Of a stretch of DNA of 64,000 nt, positions 37,101-48,148 are shown piece by piece; position 1 is the first letter of the stretch; each line of letters begins with the position of its first letter. The DNA lies in NCBI RefSeq assembly GCF_932526225.1, contig NC_064041.1, positions 14,416,951 to 14,480,950 on the forward strand. Direction: 5' to 3'. Source of the stretch: Nematostella vectensis (taxonomy: Eukaryota > Cnidaria > Anthozoa > Actiniaria > Edwardsiidae). The translations under genes were made by a program, and so were the position numbers. Below the pieces are notes generated by a model. The model was given only the letters and a program-made list of their open reading frames with translations. It was not told the origin of the DNA and made no database searches.

Positions 37101-38417
37101 TACATATATAAACTAAACAAACATTACATAATTTCTTACGAATTATGAGAATAAAGATAGAGAATCATTATATTTCAGTGCGGACAACTTTTTGAGAATG
37201 TTGTATAAAATATAAAATAAACAGAGGAATTAGAATTGTCTCACATTTCTTTCTGAATACGGCTTCATTTAAAAACGTTGTTTTTGTTTTAGTTGTAGGA
37301 TTATCTTAGTTTCTCGTTCTCTTCGTATCCAGCTTAAAATGACCGCCCCATTCTGCTCATCTTTATGAGGTGGGTGGGGTGGGTAGGGGGGTAATGCTTA
37401 GGGGTTTCGAAATCTGTATTCTCAGTATTTTAAAACACTCCACGGAAATGTTTAGGTCTTACGCATGTCAGACGTAGAAGTTCTTCCACACAGAAATATC
37501 TCGCATCTTCAAATTGCAGCAGAATAAATAAGCGATATAAGGGGTAATATTCATGAGTACATTGTCACCGTGACAGACCACGAGCGTAATCATTTGTACA
37601 GAGTTGTTAAAGGATTCGAAACTTCGTCATTCACATTTTGTCTTTTCTTTTTGCAATTAGTTATACGTCAAAACATAAACCGTCAAAATATATACCTAAC
37701 CGTAAAGCTTTAGCTGCAATACGGTGATTCAGTGCATGTCTGGATGCATGGTCTTTTTAGTTTTTTTTTTAACCTGTCCGAGTTCGAGCCTAGGTCAAGT
37801 GTTCTGTTTTTTGAAAACTTTTCTTTACTTCTTTTTTACTTGCACTTCTTATGGCCTACAGTTAGTAAACGATAATGGAAGTGAAAGATGCTAAAACAGT
37901 GAAAGATGCTTTTTAGTACAAGCACACTGATACACTGTAAGCACAATCCAAAAATCCGAGAAAAAACTGGATAGAAGTGGAAAGGACATCCCAGCCATTG
38001 ACGGATATGATTGCGAGTCAATAACATACGGGATCGTGCGTCGTTCTTTCCTCCGTGGGGAGAGGTACTCGTGTATTTTATTGCAATTTACCAGATGGCC
38101 CTAGAATGTAGCCCAGCTATTTTTTTTTTCGATTTTGCATTTTTTGAGTTGCCTGCCTATTGATCCACCCTCCCTCCATAATGCCAATAGAATAACAGTT
38201 TAAAGCTGATGCCAAAAGCAGGGGCTCCATATCGCTCCAATATCTAAAAGGGACCCCGACCAATAGTTAATATTAAGACTGCAGCACAAAATTAGTTGAA
38301 TACATTCAACACATTAAAAAAAGTCCTTTGTTGAAGTATACTCAATAAAAGAAGTAATATTAGTAATATAAATGAATTGTGTAAGCTCTGATGGGGGGGG
38401 AGGGAGGGATTTTTGCT
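37101..38417. other. Intergenic, no gene recognised
   Basis: AT-rich sequence with short G-runs near 37370-37390 and 38392-38407. No domain-bearing frames. Confidence 0.5.
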
Positions 38418-38636
38418 GTTACCATGGCTACAACTATTTCGACTGGTCAGCGGTCAGCAATGTGAGTCTCCCACTTCCCTTCCCTTGGGCCGCTACGCAG
38501 GCTAGCTGGCGAATCTCCCCTCCCCCACACCCCTAACTACGACCATTTCTATCTTTCAGCTGAACGCGTCCTTTATGGCTACCCGGGATCTACTGGTTTG
38601 TACAAAAACACTCAAGGGAATCTTTGGGCCCAATAA
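38418..38636 (+). pseudogene. Relic of a PAN/fibrinogen-like gene (first and last exon pieces)
   Basis: Positions 38418-38468 resemble the signal-peptide part of the gene at 39820 (shared GTCAGCGGTCAGCAATGTGA). About 90 bp later a splice acceptor (CTTTCAG) precedes 38560-38636, which encodes a tail ending YGYPGSTGLYKNTQGNLWAQ and a stop, homologous to the last exon at 44963-45045. All middle exons are missing, so this is an internally deleted copy even though the last exon frame is intact. Confidence 0.75.
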
Positions 38637-39010
38637 ACACAAAATACGCCACAAACACAAACTATTTGTCTATTACAACTCGCTAGTCCAACCCATCATT
38701 GACTTCGGAGCTGTTGTAAAGTGCGCGACTTCCAAGCAGAACATAAACGTAGTTGTCGGACTTTAAAAGGCTGCGTGAAACTATAATATTGGCCAAGAAG
38801 TGGGGCACACCATCACAACCACTTAAAGAGATTTGGTACCGAACAGAGCTTTGGAAGCAATGGAGGCAATCCTGGCGCTGTTGGCACGGGAGACATGACA
38901 TAGCGCATTTAATCGAGGAGTCTCGCAAGAAAGCGCATTTATCCCACTTGCTTGGATATAAGCCAGTTAAGCAGACAATTTATTTTTTTGTCGATAACAT
39001 GTGTAAATAA
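38637..39010 (+). mobile_element. Fragment of a LINE reverse transcriptase 3' end
   Basis: Translation with at least one frameshift gives LFVYYNSLVQPIIDFGAVV and then RETIILAKKWGTPSQPLKE, which resemble the C-terminal block after the reverse transcriptase in non-LTR retrotransposons. The piece abuts the relic exon. Confidence 0.6.
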
Positions 39011-39819
39011 AATATCAATCATTCTTGTATTTAATGAATGGCATCAGCCCAGCATATAAATAATTTCTTAGTAAATATTCAAACAACATTTATTAGATGA
39101 TACATTAAAGAGAGTTTGCGTTGAAGTGATGAAAAATGTGCTCATTTTGGCCGGGAAAAAAGTTTTTAAAGAATCATCATTTACGGTAAGCAATATAGAG
39201 CATATCACTCTAATACATCCACATTTGACGGCAGGTGTTTTCACAAGAGAAGTTTGCAAAATGTCGGAGCTCTGTAGAGAAAGTAATATTTCAAAACCTT
39301 CGGAAAATGTATTCACGGCGTCCTTTATATCCCTTCCCTGAATCACCGAGAAAAGAATCTTGACCACCAAGATGTCTCAGTGTATGTGATATTGCTATCT
39401 AATAATGTGGAGTTTTATTTTTTGAGGCACACACAGGCATTGATATATCGCCTTCATTAAAATCATAACTGCCAACAAAAGGGGAGCCACCAAAACGAAC
39501 ATTTAAGGATTTTTTTACGAAAGATAAGGCCACGACTTTCTCTCCTAACTCCTTTGTGACCAGCTTAGGTTAATTGAGAAGGACTTTGAAAATTATTGAG
39601 TCTTATTTTTTTCCTGTACACTTTCGGGACCTTTGGGGGCGCCCACAAAGAGCGTAGGGTCTTCGAGCATAGGGATGTAGGGAAAGCGAGGTACAAATAA
39701 TATACTGCCATTTCGTTCCATTTACTTTCATAGGGGTCAAAGAAGATGTATTGACATTTGCGTCAATTTTCTCACACGTACTCCACGCATTGTTGTTCTT
39801 TTTTTATCTTTGCCCAGGG
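39011..39819. other. Intergenic upstream of the PAN/fibrinogen-like gene
   Basis: Opposite-strand open frames at 39068-39370 show no domain. A TTTGCCCAG splice-like acceptor lies just before the start codon at 39820, so a 5' UTR exon may lie in this stretch. Confidence 0.4.
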
Positions 39820-42800
39820 ATGATGGTCATTGGCAACTTCTCATTGTTTCCATGGTTACTACTCCTGCGATTAGTCAGCGGTCAGCAATGTGAGTCATCG
39901 TATTCCATATATGGTTATGAGGTGAAAGGTCACACAATTCGCGAGAGCGAGGCGTGGGATGTCGTGGATTGCATGTCACGGTGTCAGTCGGAGTTCTTCT
40001 GCCTTAGTATCGCCTTCCGTAAAACAGACAGGATGTGTATGCTGAAAAACGCGGACCGGCACACACATCGTGCGGACTTCGGACCGGGAAGTCGGGGAGT
40101 TCAATACATGGAAAACATGGAACCCTACAATAAAGTAAGGCTTTTTGATATTTCACATATTATATCGGTTTCAACCAACCTGATAAATAAAGTGAAATCT
40201 TCATAAACGACCCTACGCAACTACGTTTGATGCATTAGCCTAGACATGAAATGGAATATTAATATTTTTCTTTTTTGAAGAGACGAGTCCAGACGTGCGC
40301 AGATCTAAAGGCCGCGCGCGCGTCTGCCCCGAATGGGTATTACCGAGTGACACTTGCTTCTGGCCGAAGGCTCGCGGTCTATTGTGACATGGAAGACTTT
40401 GGTAAGGTTTGCGTACGCTCGTGCCTAAAGTTTTAGCTTTTTGTCAGCTGTGACGATGATAAATCAATGGTCATGCTTAATCAATCGCCAAAGAAATTAT
40501 AGAAAATTCAAGAAAACATTCATAATTACACATTGAACAGATAATCGCAATTATTTATTAGGATGGGGCTACCGGAAATAAAGGGGTAACTGATACATCA
40601 CTTTTTTTTCCGCGGACCCCTTCTGCTTGACAAGGCTTGCCTCAACCCCCACCCCACCCTTTTAATTCAGGAGAAACACACTTGAACGGTTTGTTACAGG
40701 TGGAGGGTGGACGCTCGTGGTAGGCATCAGCTCAACCGACAACAACCATCTGCAGCGGTCAAAGCACAACTGCATGCACGAACAGCTCTGTGTTCCGTTC
40801 ACTAATGCCACCATCACAGCGAGAAAATTATCTGATGCGGACATCCACCAACTTGCCGAAACAGAAGGTGAAATTTGATTTGCTTCCTTATGTTTGTAAG
40901 TAAAACAACGCGAAAAGAAGGGGTTGGATACATGGGAGTATGCCCCCCCCCCATCCTCTGTTGAGCATGCCCCCCCATCCTCTGTTGAGCATGCCCCCCC
41001 CCATCCTCTGTTGAGCATGCCCCCCATCCTCTGTTGAGCATGCCCCCCATCCTATGTTGAGCATGCCTCCCCATCCTCTGTTGAGCATGCCCCCCATCCT
41101 ATGTTGAGCATGCCCCCCCCCATCCTCTGTTGAGCATGCCCCCCCATCCTCTGTTGAGCATGCCCCCCATCCTCTGTTGAGCATGCCCCCCCATCCTATG
41201 TTGAGCATGCCCCCCCAACCTCTGTTGAGCATGCCCCCCCCATCCTCTGTTGAGCATGCCCCCCCATCCTCTGTTGAGCATGCCCCCCATCCTATGTTGA
41301 GCATGCCCCCCCATCCTATGTTGAGCATGCCCCCATCCTATGTTGAGCATGCCCCCCCATCCTCTGTTGAGCATGCCCCCCCATCCTCTGTTGAGCATGA
41401 CCCCCATCCTCTGTTGAGCATGCCCCCCCCCATCCTTTGTTGAGCATGCGCCCCCATCCTCTGTTGAGCATGCCCCCCCCCATCCTCTGTTGAGCATGCC
41501 CCCCCATCCTATGTTGAGCATGCCCCCCCCATCCTATGTTGAGCATGCCCCCCCATCCTTTGTTGAGCATGCCCCCTATCCTCTGTTGAGCATGCCCCCC
41601 CATCCTATGTTAAGCATGCCCCCCCATCCTTTGTTGAGCATGCCCCCCCATCCTATGTTGAACATGCCCCCCCATCCTCTGTTGAGCATGCCCCCCCCCA
41701 TCCTCTGTTGAGCATGCCCCCCCATCCTCTGTTGAGCATGCGCCCCCCATCCTCTGTTGAGCATGCGCCCCCCATCCTTTGTTGAGCATGTGCCCCCATC
41801 CTCTGTTGAGCATGCGCCCCCCATCCTCTGTTGAGCATGCGCCCCCCATCCTCTGTTGAGCATGCGCCCCCCATCCTTTGTTGAGCATGTGCCCCCATCC
41901 TCTGTTGAGCATGCCCCCCCATCCTCTGTTGAGCATGCCCCCCTATCCTTTGTTGAGCATGCCCCCCCATCCTCTGTTGAGCATGCCCCCCCCATCCTTT
42001 GTTGAGCATGTGCCCCCATCCTCTGTTGAGCATGCCCCCCCATCCTATGTTGAGCATGCCCCCCCATCCTTTGTTGAGCATGCCCCCCTATCCTCTGTTG
42101 AGCATGCCCCCCCATCCTCTGTTGAGCATGCCCCCCCATCCTATGTTGAGCATGCGCCCCCCATCCTCTGTTGAGCATGCCCCCCCATCCTCTGTTGAGC
42201 ATGCGCCCCCCATCCTATGTTGAGCATGCCCCCCCCATCCTATGTTGAGCATGCCCCCCCCGCATCCTCTGTTGAGCATGCGCCCCCCATCCTCTGTTGA
42301 GCATGCGCCCCCGCATCCTCTGTTGAGCATGCCCCCCCGCATCCTCTGTTGAGCATGCGCCCCCCATTCTCTGTTGAGCATGCGCCCCCCATCCTTTGTT
42401 GAGCATGCCCCCCCATCCTTTGTTGAGCATGCCCCCCTATCCTTTTTTGAGCATGCCCCCCCCATCCTCTCTTAACCAGAATTTTGAAAGCCACAAGATT
42501 TCAGTCCAAAAAGCTATCTTTTGCATGAAAACAATGGGGTGGTTTCAATATTCATGACTCAAAGGCATTTTTACCCGTTACCATTGTTACCCGGCATTGC
42601 TACCCTTACCTAAAACCTTATCGACACTCCACAGGTTCTTTCCGAGTCGACTACGACTTTCGATACACCGGGTTTTTTCGCGTAAGTACACTCATCCTTC
42701 TGAACAAGAGACCACCAAGCACCAAACAAAAAGCCGTTCATTAGTTGTTATCTGACACGTTCAACATCGAATATACACAAAAAAATATCTAGTAACTAGA

Positions 42801-45045
42801 AAAACAAAATCGAGCAAGAAATCCTTAGCTAAAGATACAGCGATATCCCAGAGTAAAACGAACCAAGCGAACTAGCCTCGAATTAAAAAAAATATCGAAC
42901 AGTATATATAGTACATTCTCGCTCTCCCCACTGTATTAACAGATAGTATTTAGTTCTCTTAGATACCATCTTACCCACTTGCAGTATATATAGTGCGTAC
43001 TCGCTCTCCCCACTGTATTAACATATAGTATTCTAGTTCTCTTAGATACCATCTTACCCCCTTTGCAGTATATATAGTGCGTACTCGCTCTCCCCACTTT
43101 ACTGTATTAACATATAGTATTCTTGTTCTCTTAGATACCATCTTACCCACTTGCAGTATATATAGTGCGTACTCGCTCTCCCCACTGTATTAACAGATAG
43201 TATTCTTGTTCTCTTAGATACCATCTTACCCCCTTGCAGTATATATAGTGCGTACTCGCTCTCCCCACTGTTTTATCAGATGGTATTCTTTTTCCCTTAG
43301 ATACCATCCGGATATTGGAATTTTGATTCCTCTTGCTCAGGAACGAGGTAAGATGCTTTATTTTTATTATTGTTGTTGTTAAACTGTAACTTTTACTGTT
43401 GCTATTAGTGTTGTTGTTGTCATTGTTATTTTTGCTGTTATTTTGATGTTTCTGCTTTTAAAATTGTTATGGAGGTTGTTGTTGTTTTTATATGAAAACA
43501 CAAAAAAAACATTTAGTACCATGCAACAGTAAACAGTAAATTCAACGCTACATATGGTCATTCGCAGAGAAGCATTAGCGACGGGACAAAAGTTGTTAAA
43601 TTGGTTTTATTTTGTTTCATAGAAATATCATAAATATCAATAAAAACAGACAACTTTGTTTTTATTGTTATTTATACAAAATCGCTTGTAAAATGAGATT
43701 CTGAAAATATCTTAGTTTTTTCGTTTATGAAACGCTGTGTCATCATTCCTGGTATGTTAGAGGATAACCGTATGCAAAAATGAGACCCATCTGTTTAATA
43801 ACAATATAAATCACATTGTGCACCTCTCTAGGGGATGCGCAAAGCTGAAAATTTACAGCTTTCAATGGGTCGTTTGCCAAACATGGGATTCTGCGGTTGT
43901 TCAATTAAAATTCGGCAAGTCAAGTTTGCTTACAGCAATATTGGAAGTTCTGCTCGTTTTACGCAAAATCTGAAGCTAAACTACTTGGTTAAAAGCTTTA
44001 AAAATGCGGTAATTTGGTAAGAAAAACGCTGGAAACATATGTGACCCGGCAAGGGAAAACGTACACTAGAGAAAAAGCGTTCGGGCTATGAACGAAAATT
44101 ATCGTTTGACGGATTATGCAGAACGCTTTTACGATATTCAGAACGATATCAGGTTTCTACGAGAAACGATCTCCAATTTTCAAGATCGTTTCTCCGAAGT
44201 CAAGATAGTTGGTTAACATATTATTATTTATGATAAAATCCGACTAGCCAAAGCCTTCTTCCGCGCTCAAACTCGCATACGATGGCCACCATCTGGAGCA
44301 CAATATTGTAGCCTACCTGTGCGCCATCGCCTGCGCATTATCCAAAGATGGCGGCCGGGTTATGCGAACTCCGTGTTTTCAGGGTTTTCGTGCCGGAAAA
44401 AACTATCAAAGCCTACAGGTAGTCTAACAATATTGCGTTTGGCGCAAAGCAGTGATAGATGTACACGCAACACGCCCTCTTGGTTCATTGCTCTTTTTCA
44501 AAATGACACTTTTTTTCTAGCTGCACCAGGATAATTGTGTCGCACAAATACCCGTATGTGTGGGAGTCCAACTGTAAAGGCGTGTCCCTGGGGTACAAAA
44601 TTCAAAGCACAGGCTCGCACAGAGGTAATTACCGTTAACACCTGAATGAAATTATGGTTATAAGCAGAGGCTTCAAAAGGATCCTGATAACAAGATGCCC
44701 CACCGAAGCACCTGATAGGCACGTCTTATTACCTTTTCTATTCGTATTTCTTTTTGTTTTCAGTGTTTGATTGTCATGATGACGGGGAATGTGGAGGGGG
44801 CTTATGGCTGTCATCAAGATATCACTGTAAGTACAACAATCTTGCCTAGATGTCTGTCTGTCTTGCTTGCTTGCTTGCTTGCTTGCTCGTCTCTCCCCTT
44901 CCAATACGAGTATGTGTTATTGGTAAGACCTGTCCGTGTTAACTGTTCGTGTTGTCTTTCAGCTGAACGTATCCTTTATGGCTATCCTGGACTGTCATCT
45001 ACTGGACTCTACAAAAATAAACAAGGACATCTTTGGGTCCGATAA
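39820..45045 (+). CDS. Secreted PAN + fibrinogen-like protein, 8 exons
   Basis: Exons 39820-40134, 40281-40401, 40700-40867, 42635-42681, 43301-43347, 44521-44624, 44764-44826 and 44963-45045 keep phase and give 315 residues. A signal peptide (FSLFPWLLLLRLVSG) precedes a PAN/apple-like domain at about 24-104, with the usual spaced cysteines (CMSRCQSEFFCLSIAF). The rest resembles the N-terminal half of fibrinogen-related or intelectin-like domains: GYYRVTLASGRRLAVYCDME, then GGGWTLVV, ARKLSDADIHQL and a Cys-rich end. Such proteins are secreted and may bind glycans, but the ligand is unknown. Both ATGs at 39820 and 39823 could start. A long minisatellite fills intron 3; intron 4 holds copies of the exon 5 acceptor. 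Confidence 0.82.
40945..42470. repeat. 24-bp minisatellite, about 64 copies
   Basis: Intron 3 of the PAN/fibrinogen-like gene contains about 1.5 kb of GCATGCCCCCCCATCCTCTG followed by TTGA, with C-run length and CTC/CTA/CTT variants. Since most units are 23-25 bp, long spurious frames open on both strands. Each unit contains the SphI-type palindrome GCATGC. Confidence 0.97.
42901..43300 (+). repeat. 82-88 bp array copying the exon 5 acceptor
   Basis: Five units start AGTATATATAGTGCGTACTC. The four internal ones contain CTCTTAG followed by ATACCATC (at 42963, 43046, 43135, 43218), the same as the true acceptor and exon 5 start at 43301. Only the last copy continues as coding sequence. Confidence 0.93.
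44309..44426. mobile_element. 118-bp MITE with 9-bp duplication, TAGCCTAC ends
   Basis: Ends read TAGCCTACCTGT and, on the other strand, TAGACTACCTGT. ACAATATTG flanks both sides (44300-44308, 44427-44435). It carries AAGATGGCGGCC and CGTGTTTTCAGGGTTTTCGT, as in the element at 18996-19197. It lies in intron 5 of the PAN/fibrinogen-like gene. Confidence 0.88.
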
Positions 45046-48000
45046 AAACAACGGGACAAAATTATGGGTATAGAAGCAAGGCAAGAGAATCATTGAAAGG
45101 AATTAAAAGTGACTTCTCCCCTTAGTCCCCCCCCCCCCCCCCGGCCGCTTTTCTCGCCCACGGACCCCTTCCCCTCCCTTTAGCGCCGCTACGCAGGCAA
45201 GATCTACTTGATCTTGATCAGCTTCAAAGCGTCTCGGCCTCAGTGCCCCTCGGCCTTTTATTTCCTTTTATTCTCAAAAGAGTAGTACAGGCTAGCATTA
45301 GGAATTGATTTGATCTCTTTTTTTTTGTTTTCTAAAATAGAACGCTAAAAATGTTCTCCTTGTCGGCCGTCGTCGCAGGGAAAACAACACACCTTTTCTA
45401 CAATGAAGTTATTTTAATTTGAATTGAAGCTGTTTACTGCGTCCATTGCATTGGATGTTATCCTCAATATAGACAGACTAATGTAAAAAAAAACTATGAT
45501 AATATATTTTACAGTGACACAAATTCCGCTAGCAACACCCGCACATGACGCACCTGAACGAGGGGTGTGATTTCTCATGAAATGATACTCTCGTTATTCG
45601 CGGGAAATCTTGTGTTTTGCCTTAGCTAATATACTCGCATAAAGTAAAAAAAATTGACCTGAGATAAATCAATGTAACATTTTTAGGTGAAAGGCACCCA
45701 AAGTTATTATTAGTCAGGCTTTGCTTGTATACTAGTAATGTCATAATTTTATCGCAGTAGCTTATGCCCGACAGTCGGGAAAGGTCCTTAGCGGACTAAA
45801 TGCCCGAAAGTTCTTAATTTATTCAGATAACAAATTGTCGACCTATTGAGCTCAAAGTATTCTATATTTGTTGAGAAAAGGCACTAAATTAAGCCTTATT
45901 GTCGGTATTGGATATTTTCTGTTGTCTCTGTACTGTGCACTATAGAATCGTAATTTTAGTGGTATTAATCGACAGCTCTCGATTTGCTAAAATATCACGG
46001 TAAATTTTTAACCTCTTGTGAGTTCAAAGTATTCTACGTTTGTTTCGATAGGGCAAGCCAATCTTTTATGTTGGAATTGTAGGTTTTTTCTTGCTTGTAA
46101 ACACTATAAACCTTTCCCGACTGTTATTATAGAATCGAGCAGATAGAATTAAAGTGTCACTAAAATAGCGATTTTATAGTGTATACACAAGCACAGGTTC
46201 CCAAAGCTTATGTTACATTGTACGTGTTGCATTCATAGTTACTGTAAAGATATGGTGCGTTACAATTAAAAAAATGGGACGAAAAATATAACAAAATACC
46301 TTCACACTTTTCTCCTCTGTTTGTGGAGTTGTTATTTACATCCTTGTGAGTTTCAACCCATTTGCGGCACTATTATGAGCCATTGTAGTTCCCGAAACTT
46401 CCCCACCCCCACCCCCTAAAAAGTCATGTGGTCCGCCCCCAAGGGCGCTAGTAAAGGAGTATACATTGATTTTAATATATATTCGTTTTGGTTAACAATA
46501 TTTTTTGGTGTAAAAAGGGATATTGTCCAACATATAAAACATTGTACGTATATCGTTTTTGTGGATTTGCATGCTTCACCACTATTTAGAAGTTAATTCC
46601 AATAATAAACTGTATCGGTAAATCCCGCTGTTATATCATGAAATCTGGAAGTATCTATATTATGGTTTATAAAGACAAAAGTATAAAATTATTTGTGCTA
46701 CAAGCTAGATCATATCCGTAAAATATAAAAGTACGGCTCCTAAAAAAAGTCAGTGCCCCCCCCCCCCCCCCCCTTAGAGGACTTTTTTGGAGCCTTTTGG
46801 TGGTTAAAAATTTTAGGAGACCCCCCTCATTTTCTTTTCTCCCTCCCCCTCCCTTGGTGTATTTAATGAACACTATAATAAAAAAAGTAATGACGGTGCT
46901 TTTATGTGACGCACTTCTTTTTGTTATTTTTAATTAAACACAAATCTTCCATCAATTGAATCTCTTTAGAAAATTGACAGTTATTGTCGCTGCATCCTGA
47001 GTAAATACTAAAAACAATCACTTACTCAACGATTCTGTCGGTTTTTTTAAATGTTCTTATGTTCTTTGATTGCAGCAATCGAAAACTTCCCCATTTTTTA
47101 TTGAGACAATTACAATTACTTCCTATATATCATTTCTGACGAATTTGTTGTGTATTTTTAAAGAAGTTAGTGTCACCTGCCAACAGCCTTTTCTCCTGGG
47201 CTTCAATATAAAAATCGTACGTCGCTTATTTGAGGTGAGTTTTGATTGGCATTAGAACATCTAAATTGAATGTAGTATTTTCGTCTTCTATGTTTCTGTG
47301 TATTTTTGTTTTAAGTTTATTTCGTTTAGAATAATTTAAAGTAAATTACAATAGCGACCAACAGTAAAGTTCGTTTCGATTTTTCCTACTGCAATATAAT
47401 TTTCTTTTTTTTTCACGCTTCTGTCGAAATAGATTGCAAATGCTTGGACGTTATACTTTTAAAATATTTTCTATACGTAATCTAAGACAAAAGATCGATC
47501 AATATTGCTAAAAAAAGATGAGTCTACACAAATGACAGCACAATTGGTGCTGCCCTGGATACGAACAAAGTGAAGGAAAAAGGGAAAGGAGAGAGAGCTG
47601 ACTTCGTTTTCTACACTTTAACATATAACACGGGATGGGCAAGGAAGTGCACCCCTTTGATAACCCAAGGGATTTGGTAGAACTCATACTGAAGAATTTG
47701 GAAATACTGAAACATACTTTACGTTTTGTTCACAATGTTTTAATGGAAGTGTCTTCAGTGAGTATAGCAAGGCCTAATATTTACATTGCCATATATAACC
47801 ATTATCACCAGATTCACAACATGGTCTCTTTGGTATTGAACTGAATTAGTATTGAGTTCAATTGGTATTGAACTCTGAAAAATAGGGAACGAACCAGATT
47901 ACGAAGTCACACTAGCCGAAAGTAACTTGGACTAGCAAAAAATACCCTAGTCTTTAACGACCGATTTGGGATGAAGCTTTTGCAACATTTTAGATTAGAT

Positions 48001-48148
48001 AAATTTATATGATATCTTGTTTTGAGATTGTTATTTCAATATTCCTTCATAAAATTTGTCTTTCAACAAATTAATCATTAAGGTATGGCTTACAAGGACG
48101 TTTTATAAGAATTGTACACTGTGACATGCTAATTTTCTTTCTGTACAG
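45046..48148. other. Intergenic between the two PAN genes
   Basis: No gene recognised. A dispersed fragment with CACGGACCCCTTCCCCTCCC and AGCGCCGCTACGCAGGC lies at 45155-45200; related pieces occur at 12655-12710 and 38475-38510. C-rich runs at 45126-45142 and 46757-46774. ACAGTCGGGAAAGGT at 45771 is repeated inverted at 46110-46124, and a TCAAAGTATTCTA segment recurs at 45852 and 46024, suggesting a degenerate element. Confidence 0.55.

Noticed and set aside
40662-42494. Many overlapping Gly/Trp- or Pro/His-rich frames on both strands
   Set aside because: Arise from the 23-25 bp minisatellite whose period is near a multiple of three; located inside an intron of a plus-strand gene.
43835-44020. 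Possible extra exon of the PAN/fibrinogen-like gene
   Set aside because: Although a CTAG acceptor precedes it, including it introduces a stop; joining 43347 directly to 44521 keeps the frame and gives a better domain.
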